From: Lithospermum erythrorhizon
Lineage: Eukaryota; Streptophyta; Magnoliopsida; Boraginales; Boraginaceae
Length of the DNA stretch: 64,000 bases
Assembly: GCA_019722365.1 (NCBI GenBank)
Contig: JADFUC010000903.1
Span: 124,001-188,000, forward strand
Reading direction: 5' to 3'
Within the stretch, counting starts at the first letter, position 1. The number at the start of each line of letters is the position of its first letter. Shown here piece after piece: positions 33,701-47,400 of this stretch. The translations under genes were made by a program, and so were the position numbers. The notes beneath the pieces were generated by a model. That model was not told the origin of the DNA, searched no databases, and saw only the letters and a program-made list of their open reading frames with translations.

Positions 33701-34079
33701 TGGAGAAATATGCATATTTCGAATAAAACTTTAAACAAATAACATGTCAGAATCAATTTAATTGTCATAAAATCAGATCTAAAAAATATATAACAATATA
33801 TTAATACCGTATCACTTTAGCGGTTCCTCCTTTAAATTCCTAACAACTAACACCACAATAGGTAACGCCTAGTCGATTCACACCGTTATGATCAATCCAT
33901 ATAATTAGCCATGTAACACTGATAATCGCATTTGCTAAGAACAAAGTGAAACTTTCAAGTTTCACACTTTAAATTCTCACTACCAACTCGATAAAGGAGC
34001 GTGAAAAACTTTAGAATGATTAAGGCGATGAACTAATAATAACTTAATCATTCCCTTTAAATATAATATTATTATTTAC
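30746..34079. other. AT-rich DNA, nothing recognised
   Basis: No gene, RNA or repeat edge that I can support. Frames at 32982-33173 and 33467-33697 are + strand and fairly clean but match no family I know. Considered and not accepted as organelle DNA. The block 33.8-34.08 kb is the start of the LTR-rich area. Confidence 0.35.
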
Positions 34080-34600
34080 CCGAAAAGTCCAACCAAATAG
34101 TTAATGAGCCGGTTCGTTTAATTAAATTAACTCGTTAAGTAAAACAGTATTAACGAGTTATTAACAAGCTCAACTAACAATTTAATTAATTAACTATTAA
34201 GTTAATTAATTCGAAGATTTCAATTAATATTTTACATTATCAAATTTGTACCTCCGATGAATTTTAACATTACAATCACTTCTTAATTTACCAAATATGC
34301 TTAATTTCATACACGAAATATAATTCAACATCATCAGATGCTACATCTTCTAGGCTCGATAATAGCAAAATTGCATAACAATATACTGACCATTATTATT
34401 GTTATAACGATTACGCATGCGATCGCCATCCCAAGATAATCCCCAACATTATCATTTAACCCGACTAGTAATTACAATCGCTATTATTGAATACTTAGTT
34501 TTAGTAATCTCATTTAACTAAACTACAAGAAATGAATCAAGTTACAACACTGTCATGAATCTGCAAGATACTCAGTCAAACCACAGCTCATCGATTTCCA
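34080..34600 (-). mobile_element. Partial LTR of the TGTTGG Copia family
   Basis: Matches the second half of the solo LTR at 51135-52081 and of the LTR at 38105-38921: AACTCGTTAA, CATTATCAA, TTCATACACGAAATA, TCAACATCATCAGATGCTA, ATTATTATTGTTATAACGAT, and the end CGATTTCCAAATA. The other half (33.2-34.0 kb) does not match. Confidence 0.6.
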
Positions 34601-37600
34601 AATACTCCCACTTGCCCTGGGGATGATTACTTTACAATTTCTTTTATCACCGATCTCTAGTCATGTGCCAATCCATAAAGCAAGCTACGTTTAAACACCC
34701 ACCTACTTTCTTTTACTGAGGTGAACTCGACTGTACTACGAATGCTCCATAAACCAATCGCCTCAAACTCACTGGTAGGTACGGTGATCTACCTCAGATA
34801 TCAAGCGACGGATAATTTCCTTATAATATATTAACACTCCACGCTACATTAAACGCTTGCCACCCAACATACAAGGCGATCCCCGCACGTTGACATAGTC
34901 AACCACAACTCATATAACATGATAGTTATATACGCTAGTGTCTAAGTTAATCGCTAAACTTAATCAGCTTCTAAGAAAATATCATAGTATCATATACATA
35001 TCTTTCTAATGATTGCTAAAGAAGTCAATCCAACTCATCCGTTATGCAAACCAATGTTCCCCATAAGATTGACAAAGCTTACAAGCTCCCATGATCCAAG
35101 AAAATCGATCATTAATCAATCACCATGTCGTCACGAACGCTACTCGCTTCCAAAACCATCGCGATCCGACCAAAGTGAGATCATATCTTACGCCTGCATT
35201 CTCGGGAGGTTTCTTTGTCGTAACACTTCCAGTCAGCTTCTGTAAACTACAAACTGCTGACATTTATTATTTCAACTAACTGTGAAATGGTTTAAACGAA
35301 TATATGAATGAATTACACATTCATATAATGTAGTTAACAATTAGATTATAAAATAATAATTACCTTATTCAATCAATTGTTGGACTTATTCTAGAAAGTA
35401 AACGAAATACCCCCACCAAACCTCAGATCGCTCGGCTTCTTCTTCGGTCTCAGAAGTCAAACTTTGATTTTAACTACGTAAAATATATCAACTCCGAGAT
35501 GCACGCTCAAGTCTACACGCCGATCCTGCTTACGAAACTCTAGTCTTTAAGCATACGCAAAGCCGGGAAGGCAATTAGTACAATCAATGCCCTTAATCGA
35601 AAAGCTACTTACAAGTATTTTCACATCCATATTGCCGTCTCAACCATGGAATCAACGATGCAAGACTATCAGCGATATAGTCAGATATAATAAACAGTAG
35701 TGCAAAACGGGTTGCCTTTTGTCATGTGTTTTGCCTCTAAACCGACATTATCCGGGTCAAGTTTCTTCTCAAATTCCACTTACAATTCGCTGCCTAACCC
35801 CACTAGTTAAGCCGCAGTGAAACCTCGCGGTATATGAAATATTATTTCGTGTTTTACGGCGCTAGCCATTTCGGTTATTATTAAAGCGTGCTTCATAACA
35901 CAATTAGCAAGTAAAACACATCTATCTTATTAAATGTATATTCTTTTTAATAATAACATTACTAACAATGCAAATCGACCGGTAATCAGAGTACCGAAGT
36001 TCAAGCTTTTTTAGTTTATTCTCCCGAGTATACTAGACTCAACCTCATTCATGAGTTACTTGCCTACAAGTGTTCACCATGTGGACAATCGGGTCTCATG
36101 ACACTATTCTCAAGCCCGCTGTGAAAACCAACAACTGATCCATTCCCTATAACAATAGCTATCCCGCTCCTCTTAAAGTTACTATGTCGTATTCCAAATC
36201 AACGTGAATACCTTTAGTAAAAACCCTGCCACCCCATTATAGGAATCGCGGCTACCATGGTTGTAATGCATAAACACATGATCCTGACATGGCATACGGT
36301 AAATCATATTATCACGTAATAGATTCCAACCAATCATACCACGCCGAGGTCCTTAGTCGGGTTTTAACTTTAATTCCCCACAGAAATAAGCCAATAATAC
36401 AGACCGTCTATCATGTAATTTAATCTATCATAGAATTCGTTCACCTCAAGCTTCACGACACAATATACTTAATAAGAAAAAATGTCATCTAAGCTTATGT
36501 TTCGCGGACAATATGCCATACGCCGCTAGACTTCAAATATACAAGAATCACTCAAGTTAATTACACCTTCAAGGTTGTACGAAAGATTCATTTAGTACCT
36601 TCAACGCAGAAATATTATATGCAATCGGTGTTCTACTCAATCTTTTAAGGAACTTATGTTCATCTTTCATTCTCAATTCTTTTGATTTCAATCAAAATAT
36701 CGTGATGAAAGATTTTAACCTAATTATAATCGCATCTCAAGCTCAGCAACTCAATACCGATAGTATAATCGCTTCCTTCTATTCTCGCTTGAGACGCTAA
36801 CCTCCAATAACAATGTCATGATCCATCATCAATCGCCACTTAGAACATTATTCGATCACTCACTTAAACACACGTTACAACACGCTGGTAATCAATAAGG
36901 AAATGTCAAAATGGGAAATCAGATAATAACCAACGTATCACATTCAACTTGGTCGAAAACCAAATATTTGATTCATTTATGACTATGCTCATTTAAAGGA
37001 AACACGCTTATGATAAATCACCATCTAGAAAGTAAATAGTTGAATAATATATACTCGACTGTATTCCAATTTAGTTTCACCTGTGATGACCTTAAGTCAT
37101 CTATCGAGTATGGATTTTATTCCTACTCATCATGTCTCTTTCAAGATTAGGTATCAAGAACGCATCGGCTAATTTCTGGCTTCTGATGTAATATTCCTTT
37201 GATATAACCGGTGGTTCTAACACTGTGATCGGGTGTCTCCCAAGGAGCCACTTGAATATTATTCAAGTCATATATTTCATTTCCACCTTCTACTATACAT
37301 ACAATGAATTTTAATTTATAGTGTATAAATAAATACCTCGCTTCTCTTTCCTGACATGTATTAATGACGACATAATTCAACATTAGACCCCTTTGTTAAA
37401 TTATGTCTACTCTGTTTACTACAAGGTTAACTTGTCCATTCGAGACGCTTCCAAAGTTTGTTTGCTCTCAAACATAACTCCTGATACCTGTCTCATACTG
37501 AGTAAGAATGTAAATTCTTTCAATTTTAAATTATAGGTATAACTTCATAGTAATTTTATTTCATTCTATTGTGTTTCAAATTACATTGAACATTGTAATT

Positions 37601-38104
37601 CTCTTATTTCTGTGATTACTCAACTAAAGGACACATATAAGGTGTAATGAAAAATTACTTTGTATACAAAAATTGAAAGATTTTTAATCCTATCAGGTTT
37701 TAACTTCATTAAACACAATTCTTTTACTTCATATCCTATCAAGTACGCTTAGATCATAATGATGCCTCATTTCTCTTGATAATACTTTACTCGAACTCGA
37801 TAGTATTTATACGGTCATCCCTATACTCTTATCAATTCCGACGTATCATTCAACGACTTATAACTCGATCAATTTGTATCTAAACACAAATCCAATTCAA
37901 GCGAAAATGCCTCCCAATTGTATCTAATAGGAGTCTATTCATCTATCTTTCCAAGCATCGGAATCCTGTTTCCTCATAAAGTTTTTCACAAGTATTATTC
38001 TAATCGTTAGTTATTCAAAATATCATTTCTTTAAGAATAATAAAATGACGCTCCTCCGACGAATCACCTGATGATGGAAATATGAAAATGTCCATATTAA
38101 ATAT
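34601..38104 (-). pseudogene. Degenerate Copia interior, second copy
   Basis: On the minus strand this lies just before the partial LTR at 34.6 kb, with a polypurine-like AGGGCAAGTGGGAG (34621-34608) at the junction. Bases 34600-35280 match 38921-39655, the RNase H end of the neighbouring element. The minus-strand frame at 37383-37147 may come from the linker between integrase and reverse transcriptase. Otherwise too damaged to place domains. Same family as the element at 38.1-49.4 kb. Confidence 0.5.
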
Positions 38105-38921
38105 TGTCGAAAATTACGCAACTGCTCATAAAAAATTAAAAAAAAATACAAACTAAGATCGAATAAATGTATGAATACGGTAGTACTTTACAAACGCAAT
38201 GAAATGATGAACTTTCAATCTTCCGAATCCTCCGTTAAATCCTCAAAGACCTCGTGAAACGCCTCGTTGGGCCTACACCAAGCAAATGGCCAATCACGCG
38301 ATTGACTCTCATAGAATCTACCAGCGATATCGATGTGCTAATTCGAGGCTTAAACCCCGACTGCCAACTGTAGAGAATATGTAGGGCCTATGGGCCATGG
38401 TATATGACAAAGTTAAAAATTCTTAGGTTTTTCATTTCATCTTTTTCTTTATATATTCCCTTTGGTTTCGCTTGATAAATAGTTACCTAAACCGCCAATC
38501 GAAATGAAGAATTTAATTGATTAGGTTTCATTCTATATGTATTTTACATTATCAATGTAAAACTCTCGATTGCATCTCGCCGATTTCAATCAACTCCCAC
38601 TTAACAATTCGATTTAATTCCATGGCTACTGAATATAACTCAACGCCATCAGATGCTACAATAATCTTCAGTTCGATTAATATTAGCCTTATAAATAAAT
38701 ATAATTCTGAATTATTACGATATTGATACAATCTGCTATTTACCGGATCTAAGAATCGCATAACCTCCGATATTAGTCGTAGTTCCATTTTAGTAATTTA
38801 CAATTACTATTTATCAACAATTAGTTTCGATTAATCTCATTTAACTAAAAACTAGTAACGACTGCTACAACAATCGTTTAACGGATTATAATTATAAATC
38901 AAGCATACTCGATTTCCAACA
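38105..38921 (-). mobile_element. 3' LTR of minus-strand Copia element
   Basis: Starts TGTCGAAAATTACGCAACTG and ends GATTTCCAACA, like the solo LTR (TGTTGG...CCAACA). Contains the family's CTTTATATATTCCC, the reverse complement of its TATA box. Directly beyond it (38922-38940) CTCTATTTGCCCTTG is the reversed polypurine tract. About 817 bases. Confidence 0.7.
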
Positions 38922-41390
38922 CTCTATTTGCCCTTGAACAATTACTTTGCAATTACTTTATCCGCGATCTCTACCACACGCTAACTATGCGCAAGCGGTC
39001 AGCGAAACACCCACGACTTTCTTTACTCGAAATGAATCAATCGCAGACCATCTTATTAAACCTAGTCAGCCCTAATAATACTCACGGTGGTGCCCGAGAT
39101 CTACCTTGTATATCAAGTGACGGATAAATCCCTTTATAATATATTAACACCTACTTCTATACTTCTTACTGCGGTCAACTTCAAGGATGCCGTTATAAAT
39201 CCCCTTTTGTAAGTGACGCTGATATAGTCAAAGAACACAACTCATATAACATAAAAGAGTTATATACGCAAGTCCTGGTAGAATCGTTAAATCAGCCCTA
39301 AGCAAACATCATATAGCAATACGATATAATATTGTCTTCTACGATTTAAATGCTTCTCTGTCCAACTCTCAGCATGCGCAAACCGATACTGTATGTAAGA
39401 TCGACGTTTCTCGCAAGCTCTACGATCCAAAGCAGAAGTTGATCATCAATCACCATGTCAGCTCATCAAATGCTTTTTGCCCCTGCATCACAAAGATTCC
39501 GGGACCAAGACGAATACCTTATATTTCGACTCGGGAGGCTCTCTGCCAACACTTCCGTGCTGTCCTCTAGAAATCAGATGGCATCTGCGGATTTTTATTT
39601 TCACCGACGAGGAAACAATAAAGTTATATGTAAACTAAGACATATAAACACATAGACATGGGCCAACAAACAAATCGATATATGCTAGTCGTGAATATTC
39701 AATTACTTGTTCACATAAATAAGCATGTGATACACCACCTCCCAATCGAATTCAATACCACCGTGATATTTGTCGAGGACCAATGTTCTGCATATTCATG
39801 TTTTGCCTCAAGATTGCTTCCGTAGTGGATAAAGTTACATTAGCCTATGTTCTCGAACTACTAAGACACCGCTTCCATTCATATACGCTTAAACCGACAT
39901 TCGGGTGTACTGGTCTATACCTAACTATTCATCTCTACCATGTACTAGCACGCATCTTTAAGTTCTTCTTCAAATACTACAAGATGCCCTTTACCGCAAT
40001 CCAAAGAAGCCTGAATTAGCTTTGTATCGGCAGTAGCAATCGGTACATACAACACATTAGGTCACATGCACTACGGTGTGGCTACGATGGACCCTACAAA
40101 TTGCATAACATAAGTCCTTCATCTTGTCCATCTCAAGATTCATGTATCATGAAGTCAGCGAAGGTTGAAGTCAACTCCATGTCTCATTGGGAGATTAACC
40201 TTTTCTCGGGAACCATTCATTTTGAACCTGCTACACTTCATCGACATTAAATCTGCTCGACAAGTGTTCCCACATGGCTCCACCCCTCGACGAATTTTAG
40301 ATTCCGAGAACGCTGCCGCTTTCACTGAAGTCCTTCATCGTAAACGCCTACGCAAACTCAATACTTGACCGTGAAGTTCTAAGAATTCTACTTTGCTTCT
40401 AATGATTAAATTGGAAATAACCCTGCCTCGTATAAGCATTGCTTTTAATATGATTCTTTAGTCGCCTAGCTGAAAGTGTTTTCATGTTAAAGCTAAAATT
40501 TGAAATCTAATAATTACATTGGTCGAAGATAATATATTTTCGAGGATGGAAATTTAATCGGGTACGTGTTCGAATTATGTTGTTAAACCTGGTACAGAAG
40601 AAAATTTACTTAACCAAACGGTACCTAACTCCACTTTAAAAGTTCCACCTACCACCACTAAGTAAGTCCATACTTATCCTCATTTCATCAAACACAAAAT
40701 CTATCATCTTCTTCCCTCCATGTGTCGAACTTACCCCCTCCCATTTCCTCGAATTTTTTCATTTTCTTGGCAAAATCTTCAGGGAATCTAAGATCATAAT
40801 CTTGTTTCTCATCTCTCGCTCATCAAAAGTTGTACGAGTTTTAATCTTCAAATCTCCTCATTTTAGGCTATAGCCACTTTTAATCGCTTGACTTTATGTC
40901 GACTTTTAGATCTTGACTTTATTATGTGATAAATGTTATCTAAAGCGCTGCTTATGGATTTAAGGTGACTTTGAGCGATTATCAAGCTGAAAGCCAAAGG
41001 ACGCTGAAGTTCGACTTGACTTTTTCTTAAATTAACTTTAAATCAGAGACAGAGGACTTTAATAAAGCTTATTTTAATGTAATTACTGGGGTTCGATACG
41101 ATGCGTAGATCGTCAGAAAGCTTAGGAAAGTTCGTATAGCATTTAAAGGCTCAATCGAGGTCAGATTTAATGGTTTAATTAGTTGGCAATCGATCATTGA
41201 TCGATTGGGAACGCGACATTAAAGGCATTGCTGGGTAATAGCGATTTAATCGAATATCGGGATTTTACGAAGTCAGTACTGAATGTAGTTGTTAGAATTT
41301 TTAGAAGTCAGATACTAATCTCTTGATAGGACGTATCAAGTAAGAGTTGTAAATTTGAATTTGTGAGACGCGTATAACACTCGAGTTTCA
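38922..41390 (-). pseudogene. Copia pol, reverse transcriptase C-terminus and RNase H
   Basis: Minus-strand translation, piecewise, matches the end of a Tork/Tnt1-like Copia pol. About 40400-40100 corresponds to the block before Y-A-S-A-x-G-S-x-M-Y. About 40140-39990 gives MNLEMDKMKDLCYAICRVHR and later RYKANSG, matching the MYAM-CTRPD and SRYQ-NPG region with substitutions. About 39640-39430 corresponds to the K-E-P-R/H-x-K-S-K-H block near the RNase H end. Frame breaks are frequent. The first 200-700 bases after the chromovirus LTR (40.6-41.39 kb) could belong to either element. Confidence 0.55.
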
Positions 41391-41610
41391 TATGACGTTA
41401 ATGAGGTTATTCTCCTATGGAACGGTTATAATGTATAATTTCTTTGAATAGAGTCGAGTCCGACCTATCACCAGGATCGCCAGTTATCATTACTTGGGGC
41501 TCGAGGTTAAGACAAATCTCACGACGGAAACCTTCATATATATTATGTTATATATTTTGTAATGCTATTGTCAGCGGGATTATTTCTTTGACATGCGTAT
41601 CATACATTAT

Positions 41611-41790
41611 GATTCATATTACGAAATAATTGAGATTACGATCGAGCATCACGCGGGATAATCATATTAACATTCATATCACGAGATAATCGAGTATGAT
41701 TCATATCACGTAGATGGAAGTATTATGATTTATATTACGAGATAAGCCGCGAATACGATTCATGTTATGAGATTATGGTTATAAATTAAT
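41611..41790 (+). repeat. Minisatellite, unit 28-30 bp, about six units
   Basis: Units of the form GATTCATATTACGAGATAAT-CGAGAATAC start at 41611, about 41641, 41670, 41698, 41727 and 41757. Units differ from each other at several positions. Fragments of the same unit occur at 11452-11490, in the other LTR of this family. Confidence 0.75.
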
Positions 41791-42019
41791 GCCAAGGTGG
41801 TATCAAGGTCATGCTGTCACAATGCTACATGAATCAAGCAATAAGAGCCAAGTATTTTGATCGCTTGTTTGTTATTTTATGAAATGCGGTAACCCCGACC
41901 GGGAGTGCTCAAAGGGATGACATTACAGGGTGTACCATGATTCGAGGCTCAAGCGATACGCATATCGAGGGCGTAATGGGTCGGGAGCGATTTTATTAGG
42001 CCCTTTATCTCGATTATTC

Positions 42020-42130
42020 GAGGCGATTCCCTATATTTGTATTACCTGAGGCGATTCCTCATATGTGTATTATTGCGTGAGGTGGATTCTCATTTGATTA
42101 CTATTTAAGCGAGGAGGATTCCTCATCTAA
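42020..42130 (+). repeat. Minisatellite, unit about 28-32 bp, four units
   Basis: GAGGCGATTCC recurs at 42020 and 42048, then as GAGGTGGATTCT at 42079 and GAGGAGGATTCC at 42111, separated by AT-rich spacers such as TATTTGTATTAC. Confidence 0.65.
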
Positions 42131-42825
42131 ATTTACTTTCACGATTTTATGATTGAGATCAAGCTTCCTTTAAACGAATATGCATCGTTACGGTTATAAG
42201 CTCACGCGTATATTACGCTGAGTCAGATGGTAACTCTATGATTTCAGGTCATTATTTCACATGTAGCTTCGTTGTTAATGTATATATACGCTATATAAGC
42301 AATGAATTATACGCGATTTCGGTAAAGTCTGTGGTATTTGTATTTCACTCAACTTAAATAAATACCCCCTTGTCATGGGCTGCTGCTATGCCTCAGTTCT
42401 GAGCCACGCTTTCTGAAAGGCTGAGGAACTCAGATAGCCAGAGCTACGCAAGATCATAAAGCGAAAGCAATATGTGTGAAGTCCTCATCGCATTCCCTTA
42501 TGGTCGAATTTGTATATATTTCTAGACTTGCTGTTGTATTTTTATTGGGTGGGTCCTGGCTATTTGTTATAATTTCTTTCCTAAGGCTAGATTTTGTGAT
42601 TTCTCAGATATCCCCAGTTGTATTATTCAAAAAGTACTGGTATCCCGTTGTTCAAGAGTTTTATTGACGTGGTTATTGAACACCACGGAAATGAATAGTA
42701 GGCTTGAAGTTTTTGTAACGCCGCGATGTCATATTTGTTTAGTAGTATCCATCGACAAAGCAATTTAAAGGTATGTTACAATCATCTTTAACCTCGTGAC
42801 GGGCCGATTGGGGCGGGTCGTTACA

Positions 42826-44480
42826 TAACGATCGATATGTCATCGACATACAAGACTACGAATGTTATGAATTCACCCACCTTCTTGTATATACAAGACT
42901 CTTATTCATCTTTGACGAACCGAAAACTTTGATCGCTCTTTATCGCTATTTTAAGGTTCCAACCACGGGATGCTGGCCAGACTACGAACGGACCCTACAG
43001 TCATAAACCTTCTGAAGTCCTCTGACATAAAGTCCTAAGATTGTACCACGTACACTCTTCTCCTCGTGAGGGTTTGATCCGGAATAATGATCTTACATTC
43101 ATTTGCATCATTTCATAGTCACGGAACGCAAGAATGAAGGCAGACCGTCCAAATGGACCTTCAAAGACACTTACCGTAATCTTGAAGTTTTACTATAGCT
43201 CCATGTCATGTAATGAAACCGAAACCTCGCCTCGAGTCTACCTTTGTAAACACGGACGCCTCCTGCTTTGTCATGTCTTTCTTGCACCATTTACACCAAC
43301 GGAGCGAATCCCATCGTAATCGACAAGTGGTCAAACCTCGTTTTCTGGGTACATCGAATCCATCTCGAACTTCATGGCTACACAACCATTTTGTCAAGAT
43401 CTTCAAGTACTCATTGCCTCCTTATAAAGAGGTAGGCTCAAGCTATTTTTCAAATGATTCATTATACCAACGTCTCGTTCCCCACGACTTTATCGTGGAT
43501 CTCCTAAGGGTTGTTTTCACAAACACCGCTTTAATCAAGAATCAGTTCCTACGCAGTTAAGATTCTAATTTTAGGCACAATCGCCCCATACCAAAGCGTA
43601 GACACAATCGCCCATCATCTCGAGGACCTTTGTGCCCTTCTCGATATATATTCCTTTTCAAGGAATGTTTCCATCCGCAACCAAAATCTTAAGTTTTCAT
43701 GTCGTGTAAGTAACCAACCCAGATCTTCGATAAATCCACAGCAAAGATCTATCTAATTGGGGCTACTTTTATCTTTTGTCAATTTCTGGACACAAGCTTC
43801 ACGTACCCCAAACTTCTAAGAAAATCCAATTTGGAAAAACTTCTCATAACTTAATCTGGGCGAGGTATTTCATATGTCGACATGGGCTTGGACATCTTAT
43901 TGGGTACGGTGAGACGCTTGTAGTTTATATTCTAAAATTAACCTGCGTGATGATAGGCTTATCATATGTCAAACCATGTCAATCAAGTGTTCGATTTGTC
44001 CTTACAGACGCGCCATGGCGTTCTCGAAGGAAATGCCGAAGCCATAAACAATACTCATTACACTCTCAGATTTAGTATTTCAACTCTTTGACTTAAATAT
44101 TCTCCCTCCTCTATGCGACGTGTTAATCTTTAGTAGTCTTTGTTCAATCGGGTTTTTTACTTCACCATGAAGTTCCTTCAAGGATTAACGCTTCGTGTTT
44201 GATCTAATAAACATAACCACATTTACTTTTATCATCGGGCAGTTTTGAATGAAGGACCTGACCATTCCCTGCAGAGTGTGTTCCATCGTCTAATAACACA
44301 CGGCTCAGATGATCCCCTAACAAACATTGTTTCTACTTATCCACCTAAGTGGGAGACTCAGTCATCCTCACCAAGAGGCAAGATTCATACTTATCGTATT
44401 TATCCATAATCCAAACTCAAGATTCCAATCGGCCGAAGTTCTTTGATACTAGACTGCTTACATGATCTTATTCTCTACAG
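42826..44480 (-). pseudogene. Copia pol, integrase and reverse transcriptase N-terminal part
   Basis: Minus-strand reading, in order. 44470-44330: ESLDYG/YDKYESCLLG followed by K/EDD-T/VS-P, matching the GAG-pre-integrase block S-L-D-x-x-K-x-x-C-x-x-C-L-x-G-K-M. 44100-43700: a region fitting the end of the integrase (SYEKFFQ, then K-FG-REACVQK, then SKIWVGYL, close to the family's P-YE-x-x, F-G-C-A and K-C-F-G-Y). 43060-42960: EDFRRF-YDC-RS and a WPASIPWLEP-like stretch, matching K-V-C-L-x-S-Y-GLKQASR-W. 42920-42826: ESCIYKKVG, then FVVLYVDDISIV with the YVDD intact. Internal stops and shifts are common. The LTR insertion follows right after YVDD. Confidence 0.65.
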
Positions 44481-47400
44481 ACATATAGGCTTTGGGGTCG
44501 TTAGGGTTTCAGGCTTTCTATTACTTATAGTTCTCGATTGACGCAGTTTCTGTAGGTCCACACACATCTGGGAGAAATCGACATTTTGTATCACATTTTC
44601 TTTTATGAGATCCTAAATGCATAGGGATCACCTTTGAAACGGAAGGAAAAACCCTTCATTATTCAAAATATCAAAAAGAAAGAGTAATATTCCCCGCTAT
44701 GCCAGGGCGGAGTAAACACTATTTAAATTTAGAAACACGGTCCGGAGGCAAAATTCAAACTGATGGATCCTAATCGCTGTGGTCAGAACCCAAAGTGATT
44801 TGCCTTTTACGTCGATCCATCTCTCCTCTTTCGAGTCATTTCTACTTGCTCAGAGTTCCCGTATCATGACAAATATTTAGAACCATGCCGACAAGACTAC
44901 CTAGAATTTAAAAAGTTATACAAACTTCAATAACATATATATAAGAGAGCACTAGTAGCCGAGCGGCCGTTAAACCATTCTTCCTATCTTTCCAAGAATT
45001 TCTTTGTGTCGACTTCCAAAGCGAATTCCCTCGATCCCATAGTAACGACATTCTGTCCTCCTCATTGCTCCCATGCCCATCGCCTCAGTAACCTTAGGTT
45101 TTCTCGAACCTTACCTCATTGTACCTCTTCTAATTTTATTTTGTTTCTGGACCACCAAACAAAAAGAAGTTAGGAGTCTTGTATTGCCCTCGTGACTGTT
45201 CTCAAGATTCGTGATTTGGGAGTCTCATAGCGCCCATTTGTGAGATACCCCCAAACTTGTATGTCAAGTTCATCAAGCAAACCGAGAATTCTCCAGGGAC
45301 TTGTGATGTCTACAGCTCATTTTTTCGAAACACCTAGCTCAGATATCGAGTCGTTCGAATTAAGCCTTACTATTTTAATGACATACTTGGGCTCTCGCAG
45401 TACTCGGCTCCATTTCAAATTTTCTATCAACGAGCGCACAAACAATGCCTTCATATCTCTCATTTCTACCTTCCTTTGAACAACTCATCGAGTCATTGCA
45501 CATGTCATATTGCCACCCCTTCTCTCATACTCCGCTTGAATGCAGGTTCCATATTTGACAGCATAAGACACCGCCAACACTCCACTGTGTTTTCGTAGGC
45601 TTTTCCCTATTGTGGTAGCGCCATTGCCCTGACGGGACCCTAGTGTTTAACACATACTGCTCTCCTACTAGAACAATCCTCAAGTTTCGGTGACCGCCAT
45701 CAAAGTTTCAGCCAGAGAGTCAGACCTCTCAAGCAAACCAAGCGAGTTTCTAGCGGTTAGGTGGACAATCATTTCAATTCTACAAGAATAAAGTAATGTA
45801 AATGACAAATGCTTAGCAATCTATCATGTCAAACACTTACAAAACAAATCAGAAAGTAATACCAATACCAAAATGTATTAGTAATAAAAGAGATCTACTA
45901 TATTGAAATTTGAAACGGCAACACCGCATACATTTTAAAAAGCCAACATAGCAAGAGGGTTAACTAACCAATTATGTAAACACGACATAATTTTTCATAA
46001 GCACAAGACGCTTCATGTGGACGCTACCTAACAAAGCGTATCACGCAGCCCACGTTAGTAGAAATCACCAGCTAAACGACTCAATTAAGGCGACTTATTA
46101 CTGGCAATGATCATCCGAAGTTCTCACAACGTTAAGTGGGAAATCACTTCAACATGATCCATTTCCATACTGCCACGATAGTAAGACACCGCCATCACAA
46201 ATGCCAGCCTCTAAGCGATCGCGGATGTTTCTAACATTAAATGGTTTGATACGAGCGCTAAATTTTACGCGAGATCTCGTGATATTTGATTATTAATTAT
46301 TTAACACGCATAAAGAAGAAGTCTTAATATACACATCATGAAAAATAAATAAATAACACACATTTGGGGAGATATACGATACGACCCCTAAAAAAAAATA
46401 CAAATAATAAACCTATTACAACACTTATCAGCGCACTAGAGCTCTTCACTAAAACTTCCCCTAGGTCGACACGGTAGAACGCCTATCTTCAATGCCTTAC
46501 GTTGTACATTTATTTACTAACCCAATCCAAGCATGTTATCAAAGAAGTCATGGGTAAATAAAATAAATAAAATAAAATGACTTAAGAAAATGCAGATAAC
46601 GTATAAACTAAGCTCAAGCAGAATCAGACAAGCCATAAATACAACTAAAGTCATATCAATATAACCCATTTTTATTCCCATTACAATATATAATAAAATC
46701 AAACACATAAACTACGTATTTTAATAGAGTATTGTCTTAAAATTTTGGGATTAAATTTAATTCATTTAATGTCATTACGTACGAAGTTTAATGTTATTAC
46801 ATAAAATAAACACGCCATTAATACATAATAAACAGATTCAATTTAATACGCAATAAATACGCAATCACTGCTAACAAAATTCAATAAACACTAATTACGA
46901 GGTCAGATAAAAACTTCAATCAATTCAAATTTCAAATACACGATTAACAACGATATTGAAAACTTCCGCTTTTATTATACAAATCAAAATCAATCACATA
47001 AATATAGAATTTAAACGAGATGTTAAATTAATTCAAAATCGATTCTCATAATTATATTCATGAAATATATATGGCCACAAAAACGCATTTAATAAACATT
47101 TATATATGAAGTCTTCAAGGGGTTCAATAAAGCTGGCTTGATGAATAACTTATTTCTATTTCTGACAACAAAAAACAACATTTCTGATACTGACTATTTC
47201 TATGGAGAACATAATGAAGGATAAAAACTTAAAGTTTTATCTTAAACATTATTTTATATTTCTTGAACTTGTAGATTAGCCACTTCAATGATTATCTCTC
47301 GAAAAATAAAATATGTTTTATAAGCGTATAAATAACGAAAGCAGATTATTGAATTAAAGTTATTATCATTAAATCGATAATTACAATTATCATAGCAATA

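Larger units (their letters stand above)
41391..42838 (+). mobile_element. Chromovirus-like LTR inserted in the Copia reverse transcriptase
   Basis: Bases 41440-41600 match 5880-6020. The right end GGGCGGGTCGTTACA (42821-42835) is the typical end of plant chromovirus LTRs and lies a few bases from the Copia YVDD codons. No gag or pol of this element is nearby, so it is probably a solo LTR. It contains two tandem-repeat blocks. The left end is not fixed. Confidence 0.6.

Noticed and set aside
41611..41790. CRISPR-like array
   Set aside because: The regular 28-30 base steps are a plain minisatellite; there are no unique spacers between constant repeats, and the DNA is a plant retrotransposon LTR.
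43134..43560. Plus-strand frame of 115 codons
   Set aside because: The region is Copia integrase-reverse transcriptase on the minus strand; the + frame has no domain.
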